From: CAVRQM01 sp963732775 | Lineage (GTDB): Bacteria > Pseudomonadota > Alphaproteobacteria > Acetobacterales > Acetobacteraceae | Assembly: GCA_963732775.1 (NCBI GenBank) | Contig: CAVTAR010000002.1 | Coordinates: forward strand, 1-64,000 | Length of the DNA: 64,000 bases | Direction of reading: 5' to 3' | Shown here: in pieces, positions 1 through 8,229 of the stretch | Layout of the letters: each line of letters opens with the position of its first letter | Position numbering within the stretch: position 1 is the stretch's first letter | The notes under the pieces: model-generated | Told to the model about the DNA's origin: nothing | The model's input: the letters and a program-made list of their open reading frames with translations, nothing else | Databases searched by the model: none | Translations under genes and position numbers: made by a program

Positions 1-970
1 GCGCCGAGCAGCAGCAGGCCGAGGAAAAACTGCACCCAGATTCGCCGACGTGCAGCAGCAGCAAGCCGCTGTTCAGCACCGTCACCAGCACCGCGCCAGC
101 ACAGCGCCAGGGACGAGGCGCGGCCGCCGGCCAGCAGCGCGCCGCCCAGCACCCGGCCGAGAAAGGCCGGCAGCAGCCAGTCCTGCCCGAGATTGCCGGC
201 CATGGCGGGGATGGCCGCGCCGTTGCGCATGGACGACGTCAAGACCGCCAGCGCCGCCAGCAGCCCCGCCAGCATGTGGCACAGCGTGATGGTGCGACCC
301 ACGTCGACGCCGGACAGCAGTGCGGCGCGGGGGTTAGCACCGCTCGCCAGCATCTCCCGCCCCAGCGCGGTATATCGGTATAGTCCGTGCAGCAGCGCCG
401 CCGAACCCAGCGCCACCGCCAGCATGGGCGAGACCACGCGCCACCAGCGGAGGCGCGCGAAGCCGGCGAAGGCGGCGGGCAGGTCGTTGAACGGCTGCGC
501 GTGGGTCAGCACGATCATCGCGCCGAAGAACACGCTCATCGTGGCCAGCGTGACGACGAAGCTGTGCAGCCCGCTGCGCACGATGAGGCAGCCGTTCACC
601 AGGCCCAGCGCGGCGCCTGTGGCGAGCGCGCTGGCCAGCCCGATTGCCAGCGGTGCGTGCGCCACCTGCATCAGCCAGCCAGCGGCCATCGCCGAGGCGA
701 CGCCCGTGGCGCCGATCGACAGGTCGAGGCCGCCGGTGACGATCACCGTCATCATCGACAGGCCGACCAGGATGTTGACCGCGCCGGTGCGGCCGAGCGC
801 GAACAGGTTGAACGGCGAGGTGAAGCCGTGCGTCAGAAACCCGAAGCCCGCGCAGAACAGCGCCAGCAGGACGAGCAGCCCGAACTCGACCGACAGCAAC
901 GCGCCGATCGCGAACGCGCGCCGCGCCGGGGCGGTGCGGCCCGCCGGCGCCTCGGTGGTCAGGGACAGGC
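1..970 (-). pseudogene. Sugar ABC transporter permease (RbsC type), partial and frameshifted
   Basis: Inner-membrane permease of a ribose-type ABC importer, the partner of the binding protein just upstream. Read from about 970 leftwards, one frame gives a run of hydrophobic helices and the family motif GGLDLSIG, followed by the usual SGANPRAA-like segment. The last 120 bases need three single-base insertions (near 43, 98 and 115) to keep frame; with them the expected tail (VLNSGLLLLHVG, then WVQFFLGL) appears. The gene continues past the window edge. No clear ATG or GTG start is visible after the binding-protein stop at 959-961, so the start is approximate. Whether the indels are sequencing error or decay cannot be settled here. 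Confidence 0.75.
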
Positions 971-1980
971 GAGAAACTTCTGCTGCACGTCGGCGAGCAG
1001 CGTCTTGGTCACGGCCCGCATGGTGTCGAGGTAGTGGTCGACCTCGCCGGGGCCGGCGAGCGCCGTGCCGCTGTCGATGAAGTGCGTGGTCTGCGCCGTG
1101 TGCGCCCACGGCGCGTCGGCCCGCACCTTGCAGCCGGCGGCGAGCCGCCCAGCACGTAGCTGCCGACATATCCCTGGCCATACGGGTTCTGCAGCATCGT
1201 GCCGTCGACGAAGCCGTCCTTGATCGCGGCCAGCACCACCGCGTCGTGGTCGATGCCGATCATGTGGATGCGCTTGTCGCCGATCTTGCGCAGCGCCTGC
1301 GAGGCGACCACGGCGGGGATCCAGGCGGTGGTGACGATGCCGTCGACCTGGCTGCCTTGGGTCGCGAGAAAGCTGTTGATCTTGTCCTGCGCCGGCTCCG
1401 GCGCGTCGATGTCGGCGATGGTCTGGACGAGCGTGACCTTGCCGTTCGTCTCGGCGACGGCGCGCGCGACCTCGTCCATGCGCAGCTTCGTGTTTGGATC
1501 GACGAGGAAGCCGGTGAAGTGGGCGATGCGGCCGTGCCCGCCCATCGCCTTGATGAGCGCCTGCGTGCCGAGATAGGCGGAGTGCCCGGTGTCGGTGCCC
1601 ATGCAGAACAGCGCCTGCGACGGGTCGAGCAGGCAGCCGGCGAGCGCGATGGACGGGATGCCGTTGTCGGCGAGTTCGGCGACGGTCGGGCGGGTGCCGA
1701 CGGCGTCGCCGGGGAAGATCAGGAAGCCGTTGTAGCCCTGCGAGGCGAGGCTACTAATGAGGTCGTTCTGCTGCGACAGCGTCCAGCTCGGCGGCACCTT
1801 GTAGTCGGCGGCGGCGAGGTGGAAGTCGCGCACTGCGTCCGCCCCGGCCTGCGCCCAGGCCGCGAAGTAGGGGTGCGGGCCGCCGGGGACCAGGGCCACC
1901 TTGGTCGATGCGGTGTCGGCATTGGCTACCGTGGCGACGAGTGACGCGACGATCGAGCTGGCGAGCAGGATGCGCTTCAT
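959..1980 (-). pseudogene. Sugar ABC transporter substrate-binding protein, one frameshift
   Basis: Periplasmic sugar-binding protein of the Peripla_BP_4/RbsB class that would feed the permease downstream. Residues 1-21 form a signal peptide ending near ANA. The protein then follows the two-lobed family pattern (ALVPGGPHPYF at the start of lobe 1, MIGIDHDAV late in lobe 2). The open frame runs to 1009, but after YVGSYVLG its last ~55 residues are arginine-rich and unlike the family. Adding one base near 1147 restores a normal tail (RLAAGCKV, then TLLADVQQKF) that ends at the TGA at 959-961. It diverges from the GntR gene at 2105, a likely regulator. Confidence 0.85.
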
Positions 1981-2104
1981 GGGCCGGCCCCTCCTATCTG
2001 GCTACGCGCATGGAGCAGCGCGCTTGGCGCGACCATCGCGCAGCGCCGCGCGGTTGGCAATCACCGGGTTTGCGTTCGGACGAAAAATTTTCCATCGTCC
2101 ATTC

Positions 2105-2773
2105 GTGGCCACCTTGCAGCGATCGACCCTGGCCGAGCAGGCCTATCGCGAACTGCGCGAGCGCATCGTGCAGGGCGAGCTGCCGGCCGGGCGGCGGCTG
2201 CTGCCGGAGGAGCTCGGCCAGGCGCTGGCGATCAGCCCGACGCCGGTGAAGGAAGCGCTGGCCATGCTGCATCGCGACGGACTGGTGGAGGTCGCGTCGC
2301 GTCGCGGCGTCGCCGTGCGCCGGTTCACGCCGCACGACATCACCGAGCTGTACGACGCGCGCCTGATGGTGGAGGCGAGCGCGATCGCGACCGGGCTCGA
2401 CGCCGCCCGCGTCGATGCCGCGTTCCTCGCCCGCGCCGATGCCTGCGCCGCGCTGCACGCCGAGCGCAGCGGCCGCCGCAGCCGCGCCGATTTGCGCCAG
2501 GCGCTGCGCCACGACCACGACCTGCACACGCTGTTCGTCGGGCTGGCGGCCAACGCGCTGGTCGCCGAGTGGCACCAGGGCCTGCTGCGGCAGACCCAGC
2601 TCGTGCGTGCCTATTCGCTGCGCGCCTACAATTCGGGGCGACTGGAGCAGACGCGGCGCGACCACGCGGAAATCCTGGCCGGGCTGCGCTCGGGCGACCC
2701 CGACGCCGCCGTGGCCGCGTTGCGGGAGCACCTCGCGCACAGCCGCGAGCACGTGCTGGCCGATCAACGCTAG
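2105..2773 (+). CDS. GntR-family transcriptional regulator (FadR/FCD type)
   Basis: DNA-binding regulator, probably of the divergent sugar transporter and the two enzymes downstream. Residues 1-70 are a winged helix of GntR type (LAEQAYRELRERIVQGEL, then an HTH with ISPTPVKEALAML). The rest is an all-helical FCD ligand domain whose metal/ligand residues include D and H in TELYDARLMVE and ALRHDHDLH. The frame is open back to 1901, but that would overlap the divergent binding-protein gene. The GTG at 2105 gives a protein of 222 residues, normal for the family. It ends 14 bases before the dehydratase, so the three plus-strand genes look like one operon. Confidence 0.85.
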   Translation: MATLQRSTLAEQAYRELRERIVQGELPAGRRLLPEELGQALAISPTPVKEALAMLHRDGLVEVASRRGVAVRRFTPHDITELYDARLMVEASAIATGLDAARVDAAFLARADACAALHAERSGRRSRADLRQALRHDHDLHTLFVGLAANALVAEWHQGLLRQTQLVRAYSLRAYNSGRLEQTRRDHAEILAGLRSGDPDAAVAALREHLAHSREHVLADQR

Positions 2774-2787
2774 CGGGAGGCCGCTCC

Positions 2788-3894
2788 ATGGCACGCATCG
2801 ACCGGGTCGAACTGTGGATGCTGGACCTCGCGCCGCAAGTGCGCCGGGTGGATGCGATCCAGTCGTTCGTCTCGCAGGAGACGCCGATGCTGCGCATCCG
2901 CGCCGACGACGGCGCCGAGGGCGTCGGCTACAGCTACACCATCGGCACCGGCGGGCGCAGCGTGGTCGCACTGCTGCATCGCCACCTCGCGCCGCTGCTG
3001 ATCGGCCGCGACCCGGCGATGGTCGAGCAGATCTGGCGCGACCTGCTGTTCGCCACCCACGCGACCAGCGTCGGCGCCATCACCTCGCTCGCGCTGGCCT
3101 GCGTCGACACCGCGCTGTGGGATTTGCGCTGCCGCCGCGCCGGGCGGCCGCTGCACGTGGAGGCGGGCGGCGCGAAGCAATCGGTGCCGGTGTACACGAC
3201 CGAGGGCGGCTGGCTGCATCTGGAAACGTCGGCCCTGGTCGAGGATGCGCAGCGCGCCCGTGTGGCGGGCTTCGGCGGCTGCAAGCTGAAGGTGGGGCGC
3301 GCGCCGCAGGACGACGTCGCGCGCCTCGCCGCCTTGCGCGCGGCGGTGGGCGGCGGGTTCGAGGTGATGGTCGACGCGAACCAGGCGTTCCGCGTCGACG
3401 AGGCGATCCGGCGCGCACGGCTATACGAGCCGTTCGACCTCGCCTGGTTCGAGGAGCCGCTGCCGGCCGACGACGTCGCCGGCCATGTGCAACTCGCCGC
3501 GCGCACCAGCCTGCCGGTGGCGGTCGGCGAGTCGCTGTACAGCCTCGGCCAGTTCCGCGACTATCTGCAACGCGGCGCGTGCAGCGTGGTGCAGGTGGAC
3601 GTGGCGCGCATCGGCGGCATCACGCCGTGGCTGAAGGTGGCGCACCTCGCCGAGGCGTTCGACGTCGCCGTCTGCCCGCACTTCCTGATGGAGCTGCACG
3701 TGGCGCTGGCGTGCGCGGTGCCGAACGGCCGCTGGGTCGAATACATCCCGCAGCTCGATGCGGTCACCGAAACGGGGATCGTGCTGCGCGACGGCGAGGC
3801 GTGCGCCTCGAATGCGCCGGGCCTCGGCATCGCCTGGGACTGGGACGCGGTCGAACGGCTGCGCGTCGATGCGACCACGCTGGTGGTGCGCTGA
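2788..3894 (+). CDS. Mandelate racemase/muconate lactonizing enzyme family protein
   Basis: Enolase-superfamily enzyme, probably a sugar-acid dehydratase or epimerase. An N-terminal capping domain (to about residue 125) precedes the barrel. Visible catalytic elements are KLKVG (lysine base after strand 2), VDANQAF (first metal ligand), WFEEPLP (second), VGESLY (third) and CPHFLMELH, with a histidine where the His-Asp dyad partner is expected. The ATG at 2788 follows gggagg and gives 368 residues, typical of the family. The mutarotase start lies one base after its stop, implying coupled translation. The partner genes (sugar-type transporter, RhaM-like mutarotase) favour a deoxysugar or aldonate substrate; the exact one cannot be read from sequence. 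Confidence 0.88.
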   Translation: MARIDRVELWMLDLAPQVRRVDAIQSFVSQETPMLRIRADDGAEGVGYSYTIGTGGRSVVALLHRHLAPLLIGRDPAMVEQIWRDLLFATHATSVGAITSLALACVDTALWDLRCRRAGRPLHVEAGGAKQSVPVYTTEGGWLHLETSALVEDAQRARVAGFGGCKLKVGRAPQDDVARLAALRAAVGGGFEVMVDANQAFRVDEAIRRARLYEPFDLAWFEEPLPADDVAGHVQLAARTSLPVAVGESLYSLGQFRDYLQRGACSVVQVDVARIGGITPWLKVAHLAEAFDVAVCPHFLMELHVALACAVPNGRWVEYIPQLDAVTETGIVLRDGEACASNAPGLGIAWDWDAVERLRVDATTLVVR

Positions 3895-3895
3895 G

Positions 3896-4225
3896 ATGCG
3901 GCGCATGGCGATGGTGACGCGACTGCGCGCCGAGAGGGTCGTGGAGTACGAGACCTTGCACCGCGCGGTCTGGCCGGCGGTGGTGGCCACCATCGCGGCG
4001 TGCGGCATCCGCAACTACAGCATCTTCCTGCGCCGGCCGGAACTGCTGCTGTTCGGGACGTGGGAGTATCATGGCGCCGATGTCGCGGCCGACATGGCCC
4101 GGATGCGCGCCGACCCCGCGACGCAGGCCTGGTGGCGGCTGACCGACCCGTGCCAGGAGCCTGTGCCGACCCATGACGGCGACGGGCGGTGGGCGCCGAT
4201 GGACGAGGTTTTCCACACCGACTGA
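3896..4225 (+). CDS. L-rhamnose mutarotase-like protein (RhaM/DUF718)
   Basis: Small cytoplasmic protein of the RhaM family, which interconverts alpha and beta anomers of sugars such as rhamnose or fucose. At 109 residues it matches family size. Seen in the sequence: a ferredoxin-like fold pattern with EYETLHRAVWP (the histidine after the Tyr-Glu pair is characteristic), CGIRNYSIFL, LLFGTWEY and a WWRLTDPCQEP segment close to the family WW..MD.MQ.P motif. It starts one base after the dehydratase stop. A mutarotase beside a dehydratase and a sugar ABC importer points to a monosaccharide catabolic operon. Paralogues acting on other sugars exist, so the substrate is open. Confidence 0.82.
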   Translation: MRRMAMVTRLRAERVVEYETLHRAVWPAVVATIAACGIRNYSIFLRRPELLLFGTWEYHGADVAADMARMRADPATQAWWRLTDPCQEPVPTHDGDGRWAPMDEVFHTD

Positions 4226-4253
4226 CGGTCCGTGCGCCCGAAGCGTGTTGCCG

Positions 4254-4280
4254 GTCTCGCGCCCGTTGACGGGTCGAGAC
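4254..4280. terminator. Stem-loop between converging genes
   Basis: An interrupted inverted repeat (gtctcg ... cgagac, with an inner gcccg/cggg match and a ttga loop) lies in the 87 bases between the mutarotase stop and the 3' end of the SARP-like gene. It lacks a T-run, so it may be a weak or bidirectional terminator. Confidence 0.4.
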
Positions 4281-4312
4281 AAACTGGACGAGCTCGCCTA
4301 CTCCGGCCCCCG

Positions 4313-6604
4313 CTACTCCGGGATTCCGGCGAGCCTGAGCCCCTCGGCGTAGTGTTCGCGGTCGCTGGCGCGGTCGAGCGGGCTGGTGGCGAGGAAGCGG
4401 GCGATGGTGAACGACGGCTCCAGCGCCAGCAGGCGCGCGCGCACCACCGCCAGCTCGTCGTGCGAGTCGAGGTGCCCGAGGGCGGCCACATACGGCTTCA
4501 GCGCGGCGGTGAAGGCGGCGTTGATGCTGGTCACCTCGCGGCCGATCTCGACCGCGGCGAGGTGGTCGCGTTTCAGCAGGGCGACGATGATGCGCGCGGT
4601 GTCGAAGAAGAACGCCTGCGGGTCGAGCGGCGAGAGCTTCTTGTAACGCGCGATCCGCCGCTCCGCCTCCTCCAGCTCGCCCATGTAGGCATAGGCGACG
4701 CCGGACAGGTTCCACGCCATGGCGAGGTTGGGGTTCAGCGTCAGCGCCCGCTCGTGCAGCGCGATCGCCTCGCGCAGCCGGCGGTGCAGGAAGGCGCGGA
4801 CGTGCCCGGCGATGGTCAGCGCCTTGGCGTCCTGCGGATCGAGCGTGATCGCCCGCTCGGCCAGCCGCCCGGCCTCGGCCATGCCGCCCTCGGGGTCCTG
4901 CGCCCAGGCTTGCCCCACCAGGAACACGTGCCAGTAGGCATACCAGGCATGGCTCGCCGCCCAGTCCGGCTCCAGCGCGATGGCCTGGCGCAGCAGCTCG
5001 CCGGCCTGCATGAACAGCGGCCGCTCCAGCCGCCCCAGCAGCGAGATGGCGCGCAGCAGCAGGTCGTAGGCCGACGGGTCGGCGAGCGGCCGGGCGGAGA
5101 CGCGCTGCGCCTCGATCAGCAGGATCTCCGGGTCGATCTGGGCGACCACCTCGGCGGCCACCTCGTCCTGCAAGGTCAGCAGGTCGTCGGCGGCGCGGTC
5201 GAAGCGCCCGGACCAGACCACCTGGTTGCCGCCGCGCAGGTCGAGCAGGCGCAGCGAGACGCGCATCCTGGGGCCGGCGCGCTGCACCACCCCGTCGAGC
5301 AGGAAGTCGAGCCCGAAGGCGCGGCGGATCGCGCTCTCGTCGCGGGTCTGGGTCGAGAAGCGGGCGAGCGAGCTCGACGAGACCAGGAACATCCAGCGGA
5401 ACCGCGCCAGCGCCGCGGTGATCTCGTCGGCCAGCCCGGTCGAGAGGTGCGCCTCCATCTCGGTGGTGCCGACCAGTTGCAGCGGCATCACGCCGACGCG
5501 GGCGCCGCCGCGCGGCCCGGGCGAGCGCCCCGGCTCGCGCGCCTCACCCCGCGCCTCACCCCGGGCCTCGCCGCGCCCCGGGTCGACGCGCGGGTCGGCG
5601 CGCGGATCGGCGCGCGGGTCGAGCCGGGCCGGCCCGCCCTGCGCCGGCCCGCCCTGCACCGAATCGTCGAGCTCGTCGAGGCCGCGCGGCAGGATGCGCC
5701 CCAGTGGCCGGCCCGGCGGGCGGGTCGGCGCGCGGGCGAACATCGCGCCGCTGGCGGGCGGCGCGGCGGCCGGCTCGCCTGCCGCCGGCTTGGACTGCGC
5801 GACGCTGCGGATCTCGACCAGCAGCCGCTGCGTCTCGGCCGAGGGCTGGGCGTCCAGCAGTTCGGCCAGCACCGCGCGGCAGCGCTCGAAGGCCTGGATC
5901 GCCATGCCGCGCTCGCCGCGCGCGAGGTAGGCGCGCATCAGCGCCCGCCAGGCGCCCTCGTGCGCGCGGTCGATGCGCAGGAGTTGCTGGGCGGCGGTGA
6001 TCATCGCCTCCGGCTCGGTCTGGTCGCGCAGCAGCAGGTCGGCGAGCGTGCGCGCCCGGTCGCCGAGCCGCTCGCGCTCGCCGGCCAGCCAGCCGTCGAA
6101 GGCGGGGTCGACGCCGTCGAGACCCTCCAGCAGCTCGCCGTCGAACAGCCCGAGTGCCGCCGGCTTGGCCGGGCTCGCGCGCAGCACCTCGTCGACGTCG
6201 ACCCAGACCGTGCCGGGGCGCAGCGAGAGGTGGTCGCGGGTGATCGACAGCACCTGCGCGCCCAGCGGGTCGAGCGCGTCGAGCAGGCGGTGGATCTCCT
6301 GGCGCAGCGAGGCGCGTGCCTGCTCCTCGGGCCGCCGGCTCCACAGCATTTCGGCGAGCCGCCCGCGCAGCACCGGGCGGGGCGTGGACAGCGCGATCAC
6401 CGCCAGCAATGCCCGGGTCTTGCGGCCGGTCGGCAGGATGCTCTCGCTGGTGAGCGTCCAGGCTTCCATCTGGCCGATCAGGCGCAGCCGGACGACGACC
6501 GGTCCGATCGCCGAACCGCTGGACTGGCCGGAGGAGGTCTGCAGGGCACTCATCTTCGGGGGGCCATGCGCGGCCGACACCTCATGCATCATGTCTTCAA
6601 CCAT
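4313..6604 (-). CDS. SARP-like transcriptional activator with BTAD and TPR domains
   Basis: Large regulator (763 residues). Residues ~35-125 look like an OmpR-type winged helix (LPTGRKTRALLAVIAL, LAEMLWSRRPEEQARASL). Residues ~130-260 form a bacterial transcriptional activator (BTAD) helical domain, with the motif AHEGAWRALMRAYLARGERG. A low-complexity linker follows (about 285-370, DPRADPR and GEARGEAR units). Residues ~370-480 resemble the TolB-N/adenylate-cyclase-associated domain (STGLADEITAALARF, DFLLDGVVQRAG). TPR helices fill the rest (LTLNPNLAMAWNLSGVAY). This architecture is common in alphaproteobacterial signalling proteins of unknown target. No linked structural gene is obvious. 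Start: ATG at 6604, though ATGs at 6592 and 6553 are also possible. Confidence 0.82.
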   Translation of the reverse strand: MVEDMMHEVSAAHGPPKMSALQTSSGQSSGSAIGPVVVRLRLIGQMEAWTLTSESILPTGRKTRALLAVIALSTPRPVLRGRLAEMLWSRRPEEQARASLRQEIHRLLDALDPLGAQVLSITRDHLSLRPGTVWVDVDEVLRASPAKPAALGLFDGELLEGLDGVDPAFDGWLAGERERLGDRARTLADLLLRDQTEPEAMITAAQQLLRIDRAHEGAWRALMRAYLARGERGMAIQAFERCRAVLAELLDAQPSAETQRLLVEIRSVAQSKPAAGEPAAAPPASGAMFARAPTRPPGRPLGRILPRGLDELDDSVQGGPAQGGPARLDPRADPRADPRVDPGRGEARGEARGEAREPGRSPGPRGGARVGVMPLQLVGTTEMEAHLSTGLADEITAALARFRWMFLVSSSSLARFSTQTRDESAIRRAFGLDFLLDGVVQRAGPRMRVSLRLLDLRGGNQVVWSGRFDRAADDLLTLQDEVAAEVVAQIDPEILLIEAQRVSARPLADPSAYDLLLRAISLLGRLERPLFMQAGELLRQAIALEPDWAASHAWYAYWHVFLVGQAWAQDPEGGMAEAGRLAERAITLDPQDAKALTIAGHVRAFLHRRLREAIALHERALTLNPNLAMAWNLSGVAYAYMGELEEAERRIARYKKLSPLDPQAFFFDTARIIVALLKRDHLAAVEIGREVTSINAAFTAALKPYVAALGHLDSHDELAVVRARLLALEPSFTIARFLATSPLDRASDREHYAEGLRLAGIPE
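5540..5657. repeat. Short tandem repeats in the SARP linker
   Basis: Imperfect units of gcgcgggtcgg-like and cctcaccccg-like sequence, then two copies of gccggcccgccctgc, encode the DPRADPR / GEARGEAR / QGGPAQGGPA linker between the BTAD and TolB-like parts of the regulator. Confidence 0.7.
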
Positions 6605-6623
6605 TCGCCGAGGTCGCCAAGCC

Positions 6624-6669
6624 GCGGCAGTCGGGGCAGTCGGGGCAGTCGCGGGCAGTCAAGGCAGTC
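6624..6669. repeat. Tandem repeat upstream of the SARP-like gene
   Basis: Four to five copies of a 9-10 base unit (cggggcagt with variants gcgggcagt and aaggcagt) lie 20-65 bases upstream of the SARP-like start. The 100-base spacer holds no other clear feature. The repeat could be a binding-site array for autoregulation or a simple slippage repeat. Confidence 0.6.
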
Positions 6670-6708
6670 ACGCAGCCGCGGCAGCGTCGCCGCGCCGTTA
6701 CCACCGTG

Positions 6709-6903
6709 TCATATACCGGCCTCGGAAAAAATCGATGTGACATCGCCGCGCCAAACACCGTGAAATCGCGCAAGCCACGCCGACGCTTGCGCCTGCGATC
6801 GGCCCAACTGCCGCGCGATGACCTCGAGTGGCTTGGGTGGCAGTCCAGCCGCCGTAACAACGCCGCGGCAGCGACCGGGTGGCGGCTGCCGCGGCGATGC
6901 CAT
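6709..6903 (-). CDS. Small hypothetical protein coupled to the desaturase gene
   Basis: Predicted 64-residue protein. Its ATG (6903) follows the desaturase TGA (6905-6907) by one base, a coupling geometry seen elsewhere in this window. The C-terminal half (PLEVIARQLGRSQAQASAWL) has the rhythm of a helix-turn-helix, but the N-terminus is low in complexity and I recognise no family. The frame is open further upstream, inside the desaturase gene. Codon use is less biased than in neighbours, so a chance ORF remains possible. Confidence 0.3.
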   Translation of the reverse strand: MASPRQPPPGRCRGVVTAAGLPPKPLEVIARQLGRSQAQASAWLARFHGVWRGDVTSIFSEAGI

Positions 6904-6904
6904 G

Positions 6905-8080
6905 TCACGCTTTCGCAGGCTGGCAGGCCAAGCTGGCCAGGTTGGCATCGACGGCTCTCAGGAGACCCCATGTCTCGTGATAGCCGACGCCGAACCCCGG
7001 CGACCCCGCTTCCAGGTCGCGCTGCCGGGCCTGGATGTAGCTGGTCCATTTCCGGCTGGCCGGCCGGCGATGGTGGAAATCGTGGCATGGCGCATCACCG
7101 ACCAGGATCGTCATGCGCACGAAGACCTGAACCACCAGGATGTCTGCCCACCACAGCGCCCATCGCGCCATACCCGCCGCCGAGCGCAACGAGCAGGCGG
7201 GCGGCTCGCGGCCGGCGAACACGCCACTGGTGGCGTGGCAGGCGAAGTCCTTGCCGCGAACCCGTGCCAGTTCGCCCTCGGGGAAGTGATGCTCGCACAG
7301 GATCCGGAACGTGGTCGCGATCTGCAGCAGCACGGTGATCGGAAGGAGCCATGCGACCACGAACACCTGCAACTCGCCGCACGCCGCCGCCGCCGCCGCC
7401 GCGCCGCCCCAGACTGCCATGCCGATCTGGTTGTGGCGACGATCTGGCGAGCCCCATGCAGCGCGCACGCGCTGAACAGCGAAGTGAGCATGGTAGAGCG
7501 GATTGAAGAGGTTCAAGGCGACGCGCCACCAAAGCAGGTTCTTGGAAACGCCCTTTTCCAGTCCGCACGTGCCGAAGACGAAGCTCGAGAACTCATCGCC
7601 GTCGGTCAGCAACTTGTTGTGACTGTGATGCTGCATGTGCTCGGCTCGATATGTGTCGAAATACTTGAACAGCAGAACGGCGGATATCAGTCGACCGACG
7701 AGTTCGTTCATTTGACGCGAGCGGAACACGGTTCCGTGCGAGCAGTGGTGGAACACGACCACCTGCAGAAGCCCTAGGCCGGCCGTCGTGAAGATCGCTC
7801 CGCCGACCAGGAGGCAGAGCGCCAGCAAGTCGTGACTGTGACATCCGAGACCGGCCATTACCATGCCGCCGGCGGTTTGCGCCAGCGCAACTCTGACGAA
7901 CACCAGGGGCGACCTCTCGATCAATGGAGCTGCGGCCGCGGGTTGCGCCGTCAGCCAGGTCAGGAACGGCTGGACCGGCCGCGGCAGTCGCCGTGCCATG
8001 GCCAGACGCGGACCAGAAACTTGGCCAAACCGTATTGCGGCCGGCTCTGTAACGCAGTTGTCCACTGCGGTTGATGTCAT
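6905..8080 (-). CDS. Fatty acid desaturase family protein
   Basis: Integral-membrane di-iron oxygenase or desaturase, 391 residues. The three histidine clusters of the superfamily are present: HHCSHGT (about residue 114), EHMQHHSHNK (about 148) and CHDFHHRRP near the C-terminus. These separate hydrophobic segments (LLALCLLVGGAIFTTAGLGL and others). An alanine run (GGAAAAAAA), encoded by a gcc microsatellite near 7380, lies in one membrane segment. The substrate could be an acyl lipid or a carotenoid-type molecule; the boxes alone do not decide. The ATG at 8080 follows gaaaggtaat and the gene diverges from the FIST gene across about 150 bases. Coding bias is weaker than in housekeeping neighbours. 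Confidence 0.82.
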   Translation of the reverse strand: MTSTAVDNCVTEPAAIRFGQVSGPRLAMARRLPRPVQPFLTWLTAQPAAAAPLIERSPLVFVRVALAQTAGGMVMAGLGCHSHDLLALCLLVGGAIFTTAGLGLLQVVVFHHCSHGTVFRSRQMNELVGRLISAVLLFKYFDTYRAEHMQHHSHNKLLTDGDEFSSFVFGTCGLEKGVSKNLLWWRVALNLFNPLYHAHFAVQRVRAAWGSPDRRHNQIGMAVWGGAAAAAAACGELQVFVVAWLLPITVLLQIATTFRILCEHHFPEGELARVRGKDFACHATSGVFAGREPPACSLRSAAGMARWALWWADILVVQVFVRMTILVGDAPCHDFHHRRPASRKWTSYIQARQRDLEAGSPGFGVGYHETWGLLRAVDANLASLACQPAKA

Positions 8081-8229
8081 GACGGATTACCTTTCTCTGG
8101 GTTTGGGAGGCAGCCAATTTCGACGCTTCGAGGGGTGGTGCTCTCGCCATCGCATGCCTCCTCTTCCTCTGCTTGCAGATGGGCGCTGCATTGCGACGAG
8201 CAGGACGATGCTATTGGGTGCCGCAGGAA

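Noticed and set aside
4232..6763. Open frame of over 800 codons on the plus strand opposite the SARP-like gene
   Set aside because: Shadow of the minus-strand gene; composition is Arg/Gln/His-heavy and no domain pattern is visible.
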